Assembly (NCBI RefSeq): GCF_032062135.1
Contig: NC_092864.1
Coordinates: 17,630,931 to 17,694,930 of the forward strand
Origin: Pyxicephalus adspersus
Taxonomy: Eukaryota; Chordata; Amphibia; Anura; Pyxicephalidae
Length of the DNA: 64,000 bases
Direction of reading: 5' to 3'
The notes beneath the pieces are model-generated. The model did not search any database and was not told the DNA's origin. It saw nothing but the letters and a program-made list of their open reading frames with translations. Positions 45,201-54,065 of the stretch are shown here, piece by piece. Both the position numbers and the translations under genes were made by a program. Within the stretch, counting starts at the first letter, position 1; each line of letters begins with the position of its first letter.

Positions 45201-45338
45201 ATTTTCACTGGCCTTCTGCAAACCTTTACTCTTTGTCCAGCTCCAGGAGTCTCCACAGAAGATTTAAGTATCATGCCTAACAACGGATTCATTTTGGTAC
45301 CTATGCCACACTTAGTATGTGCAAAGCTAAATGACTAG
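27025..45338 (+). CDS. Gene B: complete cytochrome P450 family 2, CYP2K-like (9 exons, 501 aa)
   Basis: Likely ER-bound haem monooxygenase, a close paralogue of gene A. Exons: 27025-27228, 33515-33677, 35110-35259, 36648-36808, 40033-40200, 41494-41635, 42263-42450, 44132-44273, 45151-45338. Total 1506 nt with TAG. An N-terminal hydrophobic helix (about residues 13-30) is followed by the proline-rich hinge PPGPRP (42-47), helix C W132/R136, I-helix AGTETT (306-311), ExxR E363/R366, FNPNHF (416-421) and haem ligand C444 in [11 protein letters not shown]. Length is typical for CYP2. ATGs at 27025 and 27034 are both possible; the second has A at -3. The start lies only 2.4 kb after gene A's stop, as in recent tandem duplication. 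Substrate unknown. Confidence 0.96.
27229..28469. other. Gene B intron 1, first part, nothing recognised
   Basis: AT-rich; only short frames. Confidence 0.5.
28470..29531. mobile_element. TTAA-bounded element, piggyBac-like
   Basis: TTAA at 28470-28473 and 29528-29531 brackets inverted termini TTAACCCCCCTTGCG (left) and TTAACCTCCCTAGCG (right, reverse complement). Near the right end are CCCCGAGT...ACTCGGGG hairpins and GGTTACC repeats (29440-29525). TTAA duplication is diagnostic of piggyBac-type transposition. No transposase frame, so nonautonomous. Confidence 0.55.
29532..29880 (+). repeat. Dispersed repeat family R1, copy 2
   Basis: Shares GAGAGCCAATCTCACGGTGC, GGCATCTCTTTCCCCTTAG and GTATCCCAGGAGGCTCTGCG with the 53125 copy. 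It directly abuts the TTAA element, whose insertion probably removed or split its left end. Confidence 0.65.
29881..30992. other. Gene B intron 1, AT-rich stretch
   Basis: Has an alternating ATAT/GATA tract (29935-29995) with ATCATATGAT palindromes; otherwise unclassified. Confidence 0.5.
30993..31198. repeat. Foldback MITE family R3, copy 4
   Basis: AGGCCTGATTTATTAAAGCT to AGTTTAATAAATCAGGCCC, with TGAAAACATTTTCCAACTAA centrally; arms complementary. Confidence 0.85.
31199..32420. other. Gene B intron 1, nothing recognised
   Basis: AT-rich intron; only chance frames. Confidence 0.5.
32430..33295. repeat. Six-unit ~140-bp tandem array with Helitron-like start
   Basis: The block TTTGTACAGTGCTGTG recurs (with variants) at about 32541, 32671, 32816, 32944, 33087 and 33231, spacing 128-145 bp. 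Each unit also carries GGAGACATTT, TATGTCAGAG and TATGTATG runs. Units 5 and 6 resemble units 1 and 2 most, giving a higher-order period of about 550 bp. The array begins TCTATATATATAAAATCATA, and TCTATATATATAAAATGTTC recurs at about 32982; this is like the 5' ends of Helitron/Helentron elements. Lies in intron 1 of gene B. Confidence 0.75.
33515..33677 (+). CDS. Gene B exon 2
   Basis: 163 nt, phase 0 to 1. [18 protein letters not shown]..., nearly the same as gene A exon 2. Acceptor TTGCAG, donor G|GTAAAA. Confidence 0.96.
33678..34651. other. Gene B intron 2, first part
   Basis: No gene or repeat recognised; a SINE follows. Confidence 0.5.
34652..34926 (-). mobile_element. tRNA-derived SINE, copy 2
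   Basis: Reverse complement of the same SINE body as 48341-48654: CATATGTCATTAACACAGTC, CCTAACTGCATGTTTTTGGG and the GGTGCTATATAAATACAAGG tail. The A/B boxes are decayed. Confidence 0.75.
35110..35259 (+). CDS. Gene B exon 3 (helix C)
   Basis: 150 nt, phase 1 to 1. [19 protein letters not shown] keeps the WxxxR pair. Donor G|GTAACA. Confidence 0.96.
35260..35591. other. Gene B intron 3, start
   Basis: Ordinary intron sequence before a foldback repeat. Confidence 0.5.
35592..35922. repeat. Large foldback repeat R6, copy 1
   Basis: Arms of about 150 bp (35592-35747 and 35768-35922) are inverted copies, for example GGAGAACCTCCTGACATTGT on the left and ACAATGTCAGGAGGTTCTCC on the right. Each arm ends in a smaller hairpin with GGCACTAGAGGTTAA and its complement (35600-35630). 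No coding frame. A related copy is at 61634-61905. Confidence 0.85.
35923..36647. other. Gene B intron 3, remainder
   Basis: Includes CGGTTCACCGAAATTTCG-like sequence near 36000 that may belong to R6; otherwise unclassified. Confidence 0.4.
36648..36808 (+). CDS. Gene B exon 4
   Basis: 161 nt, phase 1 to 0. Contains [20 protein letters not shown] and ends SPKLL. Donor G|GTAAGT. Confidence 0.96.
37154..37935 (+). repeat. Dispersed repeat family R1, copies 3 and 4 side by side
   Basis: Two adjacent copies (37154-37545 and 37546-37935), each with an AACTTTA/AACTAAACTTAAAA-type start, CCTTTATCTCCAC or CACTTACCTTCACC, a GTGRGATTGRCACTTTTTTT block and AGCCTCCTGGGA. The second lacks the central DNA between the start and the GAGATTGGCAC block. 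Confidence 0.6.
37936..38705. other. Gene B intron 4, nothing recognised
   Basis: No gene or repeat recognised. Confidence 0.45.
38706..38950. repeat. hAT-like nonautonomous repeat fragment
   Basis: Starts CAGGGGTGTCAAACTCTGGC, a terminus typical of hAT MITEs, then TCTGGCCCGCACGCTACTAC. ATGCCGGGAATTGTAGTCTC near 38910 and ACTACAATTCCCGGCATTAC near 38823 form inverted partners. The far terminus was not found. Confidence 0.5.
39348..39388 (+). repeat. L2-like terminal stub with (AAT)n
   Basis: TCCTGTTTATTAATAATAAT equals the last bases of the L2 copy ending at 21990, but no other L2 sequence precedes it. Either a minimal 5'-truncated L2 insertion or microsatellite convergence. Confidence 0.45.
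39389..40032. other. Gene B intron 4, end
   Basis: No feature recognised before the exon 5 acceptor (TCTCCACAG). Confidence 0.5.
40033..40200 (+). CDS. Gene B exon 5
   Basis: 168 nt, phase 0 both ends, [17 protein letters not shown] to DAYLMKQ. Six nt shorter than gene A exon 5. Confidence 0.95.
40326..40773 (+). mobile_element. TIR element R5, copy 2 (Tigger-like MITE)
   Basis: Body 40328-40771 with ends CAGGTAGTCCCCGGGTTACA and ACTCGGGGACTACCTG, flanked by TA on both sides. TA duplication and CAG ends fit the pogo/Tigger branch of Tc1/mariner. No transposase. Same family as 11019-11445. Confidence 0.75.
40774..41493. other. Gene B intron 5, nothing recognised
   Basis: No convincing gene or repeat. 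Confidence 0.45.
41494..41635 (+). CDS. Gene B exon 6 (I-helix)
   Basis: 142 nt, phase 0 to 1. [16 protein letters not shown]. The donor is CAAA|GTGGGT, with A at -1 where gene A has G; this turns the junction codon from Glu to Lys. Confidence 0.93.
41636..42262. other. Gene B intron 6, nothing recognised
   Basis: 627-bp intron, unique-looking. The matching gene A intron is 3.6 kb because of SINE, U2/LINE and mariner insertions. Confidence 0.55.
42263..42450 (+). CDS. Gene B exon 7 (K-helix)
   Basis: 188 nt, phase 1 to 0. [13 protein letters not shown] carries ExxR. Donor G|GTGGGT. Confidence 0.95.
42451..43644. other. Gene B intron 7, first part
   Basis: AT-rich; no named element. Confidence 0.5.
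43645..43993. mobile_element. 345-bp TIR element with perfect 21-bp ends and TA duplication
   Basis: Body 43647-43991. The left end begins CAGTTGACAATCGAAAATCC and the right end is its exact complement, with TA on both sides. CAGTTGAC resembles Tigger/pogo termini. Too short for a transposase, so a MITE. Confidence 0.8.
44132..44273 (+). CDS. Gene B exon 8
   Basis: 142 nt, phase 0 to 1. [18 protein letters not shown], then [13 protein letters not shown] and AFMPFSA. The acceptor (TTGAAG|G) is purine-rich and weak-looking; the donor is G|GTAGGT. Confidence 0.94.
44274..45150. other. Gene B intron 8
   Basis: Contains a short inverted repeat near 44505-44560 (TTTATTTACTGTATG and CATACAGTAAATAAA). 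Otherwise unclassified. Confidence 0.5.
45151..45338 (+). CDS. Gene B exon 9 (haem cysteine, stop)
   Basis: 188 nt. [16 protein letters not shown]... to VCAKLND, then TAG. The N-terminal part of this exon has no in-frame ATG and is easily missed in ATG-to-stop scans. No AATAAA follows closely; an ATTAAA sits at 45645-45650. Confidence 0.95.
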
Positions 45339-45549
45339 TCAGTAACTAAGAAGCGATCTTAAATTTCTCCAAAAATGAAGGACTTCTCAAAGTGGTATCA
45401 GGGACTTCCTTAGGTTGACCAAATCCTCCCAGCTTTGGCGCAGCATCATCTAGGTCTTAATCACCATTAGTTGCACAAATTTGGGACTTACACACCCCAG
45501 CACAAACAGAAACTTCTCCATTACTTATGATTTCTTGCATGCATATTAT

Positions 45550-46080
45550 AGATGGAGAGCTATGTAATGTAGAGTGCAAGGGTTACTAGCATGTAATTTA
45601 GGGTGCAGGAGTTATTAGTCAGTAACATAGTTTGTTAATAGTATATTAAAGAGTTCATAGCTTAATCGTATATAATGTGGAGTACAAAGGTCCAGAGTAT
45701 GTAATGCACAGTGAACGGATCAGTCAGTGCTATGTAACAGAGTGCGGGGGTCAGTCAGTGCTATGTAACAAAGTGCAGAGTTGAGTAGTATATAATGTGC
45801 ATAACTTTAGGGGTCAGTAACAGAGGGGTCAGTACCAATTGTGGGTCAGTACCATGAAGTATACAGTGCAGAGGTCAGTAGGTAAGTAGTTTCTATTGTA
45901 GAGTACAAAATTCAGGAGTAGGTAACAAAGTGCAGGGGTCAGTACTATATAACATAGCTTGCAGGGTCAGTAGTAAGTATCACAAAGTGCAGAGTTCAGT
46001 AACATGTAATGCAGGTTTGTAACTCAGAGTTTAGGGTCAGTTGCAAGTTTTGAGTGCAAGGGTCAGTGGTATGTGATGGA
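45550..46080. repeat. Degenerate ~30-bp minisatellite downstream of gene B
   Basis: Diverged repeats of the type AGTGCAGGGGTCAGT, CTATGTAACA and GTAATGTAGAGTGCAAGG fill this stretch (clearest 45710-45990). Unit length varies 25-45 bp. It starts about 200 bp after the stop codon. Confidence 0.65.
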
Positions 46081-48340
46081 GGGGGCACAAATCACACTCC
46101 CCAAAAGCCAATCCAGTATACATTCACACTTATACATAAACCTGCACACTAATACACATACATATACACACTCATGTACATCCACATCCATATACACTTA
46201 TTACCACACTAATACACACCATCCATCACAAGTTTTTGCTGGTTGGCTGGCTATGCCTTTAGCCTCTACAGCTTCAGGTTGGCACTTCTGTGTGCAGCCT
46301 AAAGGTGTATAGGCAGAAGCAGGAACGGCACAATTGGACAAGCCATCCATCTCTCAGTACAGCTCCACTACACCTCCACAGTCAAGCCACCCTACTACTG
46401 CCCGTGTTGTCTCTCTGCCCATACTCTGTGCTGCCCCTGCCACCTTGGCCTATATGCTTGGGGAATGCCTTAAAACTATAAATGGTGTTTTTTTTCAAAG
46501 GAAAAAAAAATGGGGAAAAAAGGCAAGCATTAGGGCTGGGTGGTTAGAAAAGGGGGCAGCTAGCATTTACCTCTACTTTTTGGAATAATATTAGGCCCAG
46601 TGGTTTCTCTCCCCCTCCCCCACGTGAAGGGATGGGTCCTCTTCCCCATATCCTGTTTCCTAAAATTGATTTTGGCTTTTGTTGGGGGCTTATGGTGGAA
46701 TCTGGAAACCCTCTTTAAAAAAGGGCCACCAGATATTCACCCCTTTACCCAGGGGAATAAGTGCAGGGGTACATTAGAATCAATTAGCCATTCTCAAAAG
46801 GACTAAAGCAAATGTAAATAAACATGGAAAACAGTAAAAGACCTTTATTTGAATATAATACCATTACATACTTATCAATTGTAAACATAAATTTTATATT
46901 CTAGAGGTATCCATTGTCAATCACATAGTTTCATAGTTCAGCATAATAATATAATAATATAATATGATATTAATAACATTTTAATACAATAAAAATGATG
47001 TAATAGCAAGCTTGGAGAATGTAAAAATCATCTTACAAGTTTTGCTAATAAGTACAGATGATTCAGCGTACCGGGTCTAACATTGAGGCTTATTGTGCTG
47101 CACAACCATATTTGACAATCATCTGTAACTGGACTCTAATTTTAGCTAATTAGAAGCTTTAGTTTAATATTTATCTATTTCTTTGGCTTCAATTGGGCTT
47201 TCAAAGTTACTTTAATAAATGTCAGTTACTATTTCCATGTAATATATTTTTTAATATATCACAATATTTTTTTAAGTCTCGTAAAATAATACAAATAAAT
47301 ATATATTCATCCCCCCCAAAAACAGATAAAAACAGAATTTTATTAACAGTACAATAATCAAAATTTAATATACTTATATGCCATAAATTAGAAGCAAGCT
47401 GTTATCTTTTAGGCAAAAGAAAAATGTAATTTGTTGAAAAAAATTCCCAGTGGTGAATGCCAGGAGCAATCTGCTGGTCACCTATACTAGTATACTAGTA
47501 GCAATGATGGCCATGTGGGAGTAGAAGAGGTTAGAGATCAGTTTGGCTTAGACAGTTACATTTATTTATATGCTATTGTTAATAGTTTACCTTTTGTATT
47601 CAGTATTGAATTCTGTTTTATGCTGCTGGGATGACAAAAGATTTTAAACCCAAGTAAAGTTATCCTTTTGTTTCCTGGAGTTTCCTTTAATGGTGAATGC
47701 TGCTACTCACCCGGTTCATTGCCTTGGGGGAGGGTTGTCTTCTCAGTGTTTGCCTTGGCCATCAAAAAATATGGAAGCAGCCAAAGTATAAATGCAATAT
47801 TTGTTTTATAAAAAGACAATAAATGCATGACTAAGCATTTGCAGAACAAGATTTTTTTTAAGAAAGAAAACACAGCAGTACTTTTTCTCTTTTCATCTAT
47901 GATGCTTTTTCCTTAAGTGGGGGGAGTCATTGCTGTGGCTTATTACCATGTATATGTACATGTGTGTACATTTCAGCATGTACTGTAAATAAAATATTTT
48001 ATTTGAACACAATGTTTTATATTTATTGATCTAATAACGTATAAAATGTTATTGTTTAGCCTTGATTATGTTAGAAAATGTACAAAAAAGTGACATTGGG
48101 TTCACTCAGAACTTTGTGACAGCCTTGGGAGTTGTGCTCACCTTTGTGTCTGATACCCAGAAGGATGAGGAGGCACCAGCGGCCTCCTTGGGTCCTCGCT
48201 TGTAGACATGCACTTAGGGTAATAAAATATTTAAACATCTAAGTGGTCATTGTCTCAATATCTCCTGCAGGGTGATCACAGTCCTCTGTCAGGTCCTGTG
48301 CCCGTGATTTGCCATTTTCTGTTGCCATCGATCTCCGCTA
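46081..48340. other. Spacer 3' of gene B
   Basis: CA-rich tract at 46105-46230 (ACACATACATATACACAC). The remainder is AT-rich with no gene or P450 exon recognised. Confidence 0.45.
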
Positions 48341-48654
48341 TTTTATTATTATTGCACAGTATTTATATAGCGCCAACAAATTACGCAATGCTGTCTATAG
48401 TCATGTCACTAGCTGTCCCTCAATCTTATGTCCCTACCATAGTCATATGTCTTTAATACAGTATAAGGTCAATTTTGAGGGGAAGCTAGTTAATCTAACT
48501 GCATGTTTTAGGAATGTGGGAGGAAACCGGAGTAAACCCACACAAACACAGGGGGAACCTGCAAACTCAATGCAGATAGTGTCCTGGCTGATATTCAAAC
48601 CTAGGACCCAGGCTGCAAAGACCAGAGTGCTAACCACTGAGCCACTGGTGCCCT
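48341..48654 (-). mobile_element. tRNA-derived SINE, copy 3 (best preserved)
   Basis: Reverse complement: A box TGGCTCAGTGG (48634-48644), B box GGTTTGAATAT (48591-48601), body with AACATGCAGTTAGATTAACT, and 3' tail GTTGGCGCTATATAAATACT followed by AATAATAATAA. The tail matches the 3' end of the L2 LINE at 21940-21990. A SINE, not a tRNA gene: the cloverleaf is not kept. Confidence 0.82.
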
Positions 48655-49834
48655 GTCCCAACTATGTTCCTGCTCACTTCTTGGTACCTCATCTGGACTT
48701 TTGACCACCTCTTCCCAACTGCCCTCTTGGTCATGACTCTGCTCCTGTGTTCTCCTGGTTACCCACCTGAACTGTAAGTAACCTGTTACCTATCTTTCTG
48801 CTTGGCTTGTTGGCCATTTTAGCCCAAGTGCTTAGACCTTATGCAGCACCAATCGATGAGCTAGCTTTTTTGGGGTCCAATTAGTTCTCCGCCATATCTA
48901 AAGTTGCCACAAGCTATACACCTGGCAGTGGCAGGTCAGAGAAATTCTAGCACTGATATCAGTTGCCACCATAATAACTCCCACACTGGTTTCAGTGATA
49001 GCAATAATTATCCCCCCCCCCCCCCCCCCAATGGTTTCAGTGAAGCTACAATACCACTACACTTGTCTCTTTATAGCAATATTAAACCCCTCAATAGGGG
49101 TTTGTGTTCCTTACCTGATCAAATGTTCCTGCAGCAGTTTCTCTTCCCAGTAAAGTTGGGACTATATAAGTTAAATAATCTTTTCCTAAAACCTCCTCTT
49201 TGCCAGGTGGTGGAACGCAGAAAGTCCCAGCACCCTTCCTGACACCAGTTCCAGATGGTGCCCAATAGATAGCAGACTAGGCCCAGGACACAGCAGGCTG
49301 TGCACCACAAGAACCACACGCTGGGCACCAAGTCCAAGTCCTAAATGTTAGTAGAACACAATAGATTAGTACATCTTCCTCGTACCAAGTTGTTCCACAA
49401 GCTGGAAAATGTGCAGGATGAAGCTAAGAGTAGCTGTCTATTACACATACGTCTGGGAAGTAAAGGTGTTATTGGGGGGTTCTCTGTGATGTCAAATAAA
49501 ATGCCAAAATTCTTTTCACACAAACTTAGTGAGGTGCACAATCCACCGCCAGACTAAAACTCATGCAAGGGTAAGACCTTTTTATAAAAAGAAGGTTGGT
49601 ATCTTCTTAATGGCTCCTTATTTGGTGGAATATTCTAAAATATCCTTTGGGATTTCAGATTATCATAGTATACAATATGCTGAAAAGAGAAATCTAATTT
49701 GAAACACTGTTGTAACAGTAACAGATAAAAGCGCTAAAACCTTTCCAGAGAATGAGAGCACCAAGAACTATAAATAACACATATAGGATTCAAGAAAACA
49801 CCTTTCCAACCTTTTAATCTCCCAATGGGCACAG

Positions 49835-49835
<1 letters not shown>
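48655..49835. other. Spacer with an 18-base C-run
   Basis: A run of 18 C at 49012-49029; otherwise no gene recognised. Confidence 0.5.

Positions 49836-49872
<37 letters not shown>
49836..49872. repeat. (AT)n microsatellite
   Basis: About 18 AT dinucleotides, directly left of the mariner fragment. It may have replaced the mariner's left terminus. Confidence 0.9.
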
Positions 49873-49875
<3 letters not shown>

Positions 49876-49876
<1 letters not shown>

Positions 49877-49955
49877 TGGGGGCATATGACAGCCTAATAT
49901 CTTAGTATGTAACTGTGCAATTATCAGGTTTTTGCGATTCCTAAAACAGTTTTTT
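49876..49955 (+). mobile_element. Mariner copy 2, left part
   Basis: GGGGGCATATGACAGCCTAA to AAAACAGTTTTTTCT matches 17563-17650 of the intron 6 mariner. It continues at 52398 after an L1 insertion. Confidence 0.85.
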
Positions 49956-52397
49956 CTGGCGGAGCCTGAAGAGCAGCCGCGTTTTACCACGGTTCCCTGC
50001 GCTCGGTTTCTCTATCCACTGGCATCCGGTTGATCTTCCGCCAGACTTTGGGGGGCTGTTGCAGGGAGCAATCTAGCCGCGTGAAAGCTTTAACCGAGCG
50101 GCTCTCACATCACACAATATCCCAGAGTCGGAGCTGGATGTTCTGGCCGCGTGGTTGACGGCGGCCATATTCGGTTTACAACATACACGCTGTTCAGCTC
50201 TGCATAAAGGCGCCTTTCTGGAACACTATAACTCCGCACATATGAGTACCTGTACACCTTTTAGCCTTTTTTTCATCTGCTGCAAGTACTTGGATACTAT
50301 TTTAAAAGTAACACATCCTTTTTGAAGATTTGTGCATTTCTGCTAACCTTCATTTTGTTGAAAGCATTTTAAAGGGATCTTCATTTATTGCTTCTCCTCC
50401 ATAGAGCCATAACATCTTGCACAGAGTTCTTTTTATTTCCATCTTATGGTCAATGTATTGGAGCCTGTTACCAAATTGGGCTTACATCTGCATATCGTTT
50501 TTTGAAGCCATTAGTGCATTACTTTACCTATTGCTACATAATGGATAAATTTGTTGGGAAACAACAGTCCTCTTCTACATCAAGAACAATAATAGGCAAA
50601 TAGGCAAAGGCAAAAACTTAAACCTCCACTAAAAGTTGGTTCTCCTACCCCCTCTTCTGCTTCTATGTCTCAACACCAGTCTTCTATGGAATATGGAGAG
50701 GGGGAAGAATCAAGGTCTGACCTATTGACTGGGTCACCTGATCACTCAGGAATTGCTTCTGAAGTATCTAAAATCTTGTTGCCTTGTTTTGATAATAAAT
50801 TTGAGGGTTTGCAAAAATCCATTGAATCAGCACTAGCGAATATTTCCTCCAATACTCAGCGCTTAACTGAGTTGGAAGAGCGAGTAAGCGACTTGAAATA
50901 TCAGCTTTTACAATCTAATACTAAAGTTGCTGCTCAAGATACCATACTCACCTACATAGAAACCAAACTAGAGGATTTGGAGAATCGGAATAGGAGGTCT
51001 AATTTGCACATTATTGGTATACCAGAATCATACAAAGGCCATGATCTGGTTCACTTTCTTACAACCCCTTTGATGAATGCATTGAACCTTGCACCCAGTT
51101 CCCTACGGAGTATTGAAAGAGCTCATCAGATAGGCCCTGAGCGCCATTCTATAACCCAACAACCGCGACATGTAATAAATATTTCCATTATACCGACAAG
51201 GAAACAGTGTTGGGAGCCTACTGAAAGGTTCGTGATTTTCATGTGAGGGTAACAAGATTCTGATGTTCCAGGACTACTCCGTTGCTGTGACACAAAAACG
51301 AAAAACTTTTGCTCCAGATTGTAAGCATTTGGTGGGCATGGGCATTCATTATTTGTTTTTTTGTACCCTGCCAAACTGACAGTTCTCTGATAGGGGGAGG
51401 TTATTAGATGATCCGGCTGATGTAGCTGAAATGCTTAAATTGTCTACCTCATTTTCTGAGGGAAATAAATAGAGATGTTTGTTTCTTCACACAAGTGTCT
51501 TAAAAAATGAGAACAACAAAAGAGATGCAATTATTTATTAACTGTTTACTGCAATGCACTTTTTTGTTTGTTTGTTCATGATTTTTTGCAAATATTGTGC
51601 CCCTCTGTTGCGATACGCCGACAGCAGGTGTTTGTTGGGTATAAAAGAAAAAAAGACTTGGATTTACATGGTCTTACTCAGGGTCACTTTCATGTAAAGG
51701 TTATTTATTACTCACAGGCAATGTATTTTTTCTTTGGAAGACAGGTGATTGAAATTTGGAGTATTGTTTATAATGAGATCTCGTTTTCAATATATGTCTT
51801 TGATTTGTATTGGATGGACTAAGGGCCACTGGCTGGGATGGCTACAGTCTATATTTGGGATCTTTTCTGCTGTTAGTTGTTTTGCACTTTAAGTTTGTAT
51901 GACATCTATGATGCATGATGTTCTATCATCTGAAAAAGAAAAGTCCCTTTTAAAGTTGGTTTGAAAAAGCAATCTCCAAATGTAGTGTTTTTGCAGGGGA
52001 CACACTGGAAGGAGGGTCAGGCTCCACTGTTTAGAGCTAAATGGATAAGTGAAGTGATTTACACTGTTTTTAAAACCAAAACGAGAGGTGTGTCTCTCGT
52101 GTTTAATAAAAATCTACTTTATAAAATTATCTCTACAGAACATGACCCTGCTAGTAGATATTTATTTGTAATAGTGGAGATTGCAGGTAACAGTTATACT
52201 TTTGGTTCCATTCATGCACCCAATAATAATTCTCCCACTTTTTTATTGATCTCAGTAAGAAGATTCTAACTAGTTCTTTAATTTTGGATGGAGATTGATC
52301 CATCAATTGACAGATCAAGGCAAACTAATATTAGACCAGATCCATCTACTTCTGAATTAAAGTGTTTATTTAAAAAAAAAAAAAAAAAGTTTTTTCT
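49946..52397 (+). mobile_element. L1-type LINE: 5' end present, 3' end at an internal poly(A) signal, 10-bp target duplication
   Basis: Body 49956-52388, flanked by AGTTTTTTCT at 49946-49955 and 52388-52397. It starts with a GC-rich 5' UTR (GGCGGAGCCTGAAGAGCAGC). ORF1 (about 50542-51470, broken) has a coiled coil (50780-50960: RLTELEERVSDL, IETKLEDLENRNRRSN), then LHIIGIPES and, after a frameshift, ILMFQDYSVAVTQKRKTFAP. ORF2 begins with an endonuclease region (about 51950-52320: PNVVFLQGTHWKEG, YLFVIVEIAG, GSIHAPN). It stops there: ATTAAA at 52356-52361, then 17 A at 52372-52388. The rest of the endonuclease, the reverse transcriptase and the 3' UTR are absent. Confidence 0.85.
50665..51246 (+). 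pseudogene. L1-type ORF1 protein fragment
   Basis: 193-codon open stretch. ORF1p is the LINE's RNA-binding chaperone. Visible: a heptad-patterned coiled coil, then the RRM-like start NRRSNLHIIGIPES and IERAHQIG. The frame ends early; the C-terminal part continues in another frame to about 51470 (MFQDYSVAVTQKRK). A degraded LINE ORF, not a host gene. Confidence 0.8.
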
Positions 52398-52527
52398 TTT
52401 AGTGAGAAGCTGTGATGGCAGAGGCACAAGCAAGTTTCACGTCGTTGGAGTTACAGGTCGTCATGAACTTTTTGTTTCTCCAGGGAAAGTCAACAAAGGA
52501 CATATCTCAATAAGATGTCACAAACAC
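52398..52527 (+). mobile_element. Mariner copy 2, right part (truncated)
   Basis: TTTAGTGAGAAGCTGTGATG, ATGGCAGAGGCACAAGCAAG and AGATGTCACAAACAC match 17645-17775. Homology stops at 52527, where a CpG-rich foldback sequence begins. Confidence 0.85.
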
Positions 52528-52765
52528 CCATTGATGTTAAAATCAATGGACGCGTTTTCCCGCGATTTCCCGCTTTTTCCCGCGATTTACCAGCGTTTTA
52601 ATTTTTTAAACGTTGCAAGCAACGTTTAAAATAAAGCTCAAAAACGTGCCTGAAGGAAACGTCCTGGTGTAGATTAGCCCATTGGAATGCATGGGGACTT
52701 CAAACATGGGCTTTAAAAGCCTCAGGTTAAACGCTGGGGAAACAGTCCGTGTAGACTAAGCCTTA
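52528..52765. repeat. CpG-rich foldback repeat, unclassified
   Basis: Starts with the hairpin CCATTGAT...ATCAATGG, then three CCCGCGATTT/CCCGCTTTTT blocks and the palindrome AAACGTTGC/GCAACGTTT (about 52608-52627), ending GTAGACTAAGCCTTAG. It likely inserted into, or replaced, the end of mariner copy 2. Confidence 0.5.
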
Positions 52766-53124
52766 GCTGGCTTTACATTCCCCTAACTATTGTTTTTGTT
52801 ATTAGGTACAAATTTATTATGATTAAAATGTATCATTATCATTTTATTATAACATGGAGACCACAAGTCTTAGCTTACACAGCCATGCGAATAGTCATGC
52901 AGCCATCACTGAAATGTTTGCATATAGACAGAAAAACCTTTATTGTACTTATCTTATTATTTGTTTAAAGTGGACCTGTCACCAAGGAAGAACCCGTAAG
53001 AAGAGGAAGAAAATGCTTTCTGGTGTCCACCCTGTGCTGAGACAAAGAAGGAAGATAGGACGGCACAGGACCGACTCAACTAGGATTGCAGAGAGATTGA
53101 TGCCTTTTTTTTGTAATAGTCCTG
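52766..53124. other. Spacer, nothing recognised
   Basis: Short frames only. Confidence 0.4.
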
Positions 53125-53600
53125 CTTAAAGCGGAACTAAACTAAAAAAAAAAATGTAACTTACCTTTAATCTGGCAGGTCCCTTGATGTCGCTGGTCCT
53201 TCCCACGATCCGATCCCGTGTCATCCTGGAATTCCGCCCTCACTGATCTTCACGTCCATCTTCTTCTTCGGTCTTTTCCTCCTTCACCTGATCTTGCACT
53301 GCGCAGGTGCAAGATCGAGTGACGTAGGCCGCTGTAAAGGGGGAAAAAAAGAGAGCCAATCTCACTGCGTATGCGTAAGATCGGCATCTCTTTCCCCTAG
53401 GAGGAAAAATGCCCCTTCTACACATGCCCAAGAACAAGGAATGTGCAGAAGAAGCAGCCAGAGCCTTCCGGGATGCGTGACGTAGGTATCCCAGAAGGCT
53501 TTGCGCTCCCATTAAGTCTTGATCGCTGCGGGTGTTGCACTTAAAAAAAAATGTTTTACCTTACTACCCTTCTATGTAAAGTAAAAATGTTGAATTTAGG
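53125..53600 (+). repeat. Dispersed repeat family R1, copy 5 (best preserved)
   Basis: Starts AAAGCGGAACTAAACTAAAA, contains ACCTGATCTTGCACTGCGCA, ATCTCACTGCGTATGCGTAA and TATCCCAGAAGGCTTTGCGC, ends CCCTTCTATGTAAAGTAAAA. Open frames across it are not conserved between copies. Confidence 0.65.
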
Positions 53601-53866
53601 TACGCAGATGCAAACTTTGGCTGGATGATAATTGGTTAAGTAAGGCACCATCTAAATATTTTCTGTGTTTGTATTTTATAAAATAAAATTGGTAACTTCA
53701 TACATTTCAGCACTGCTGAGCTCTTGCAGGCTCCATGCACCCACTTCTGGTCTATATACACAGCAAAGATGTGCATATATGATGCTACCTATCATTTGTC
53801 AAAGCTGGTAACCTAACTGGTGATACCACTGGGCAATGCCTGTTCTATGCACATCAGCACATAGGG

Positions 53867-54065
53867 TCTGATTTATTAAACTTCTCCAAGATTAGAGAAA
53901 AATGGCTATCATTGGAGAACCTGGGTGATCCAGCAAACCCGAAATAGATCTGGTTCAGGTTTGAAAGCATTTTCCAACTAATAGTAAATGTTTTATTAAC
54001 AAATCCATTCCAGATTTGATGGATCACCCAGAATCGCCAGTGAAGGTCTAGGTTTTCCAGTTTTT
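53867..54065. repeat. Foldback MITE family R3, copy 5
   Basis: GGTCTGATTTATTAAACTTC at the left; CTGGGTGATCCAGCAAACCC and TGATGGATCACCCAG are inverted partners. The right terminus is eroded. Confidence 0.75.
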
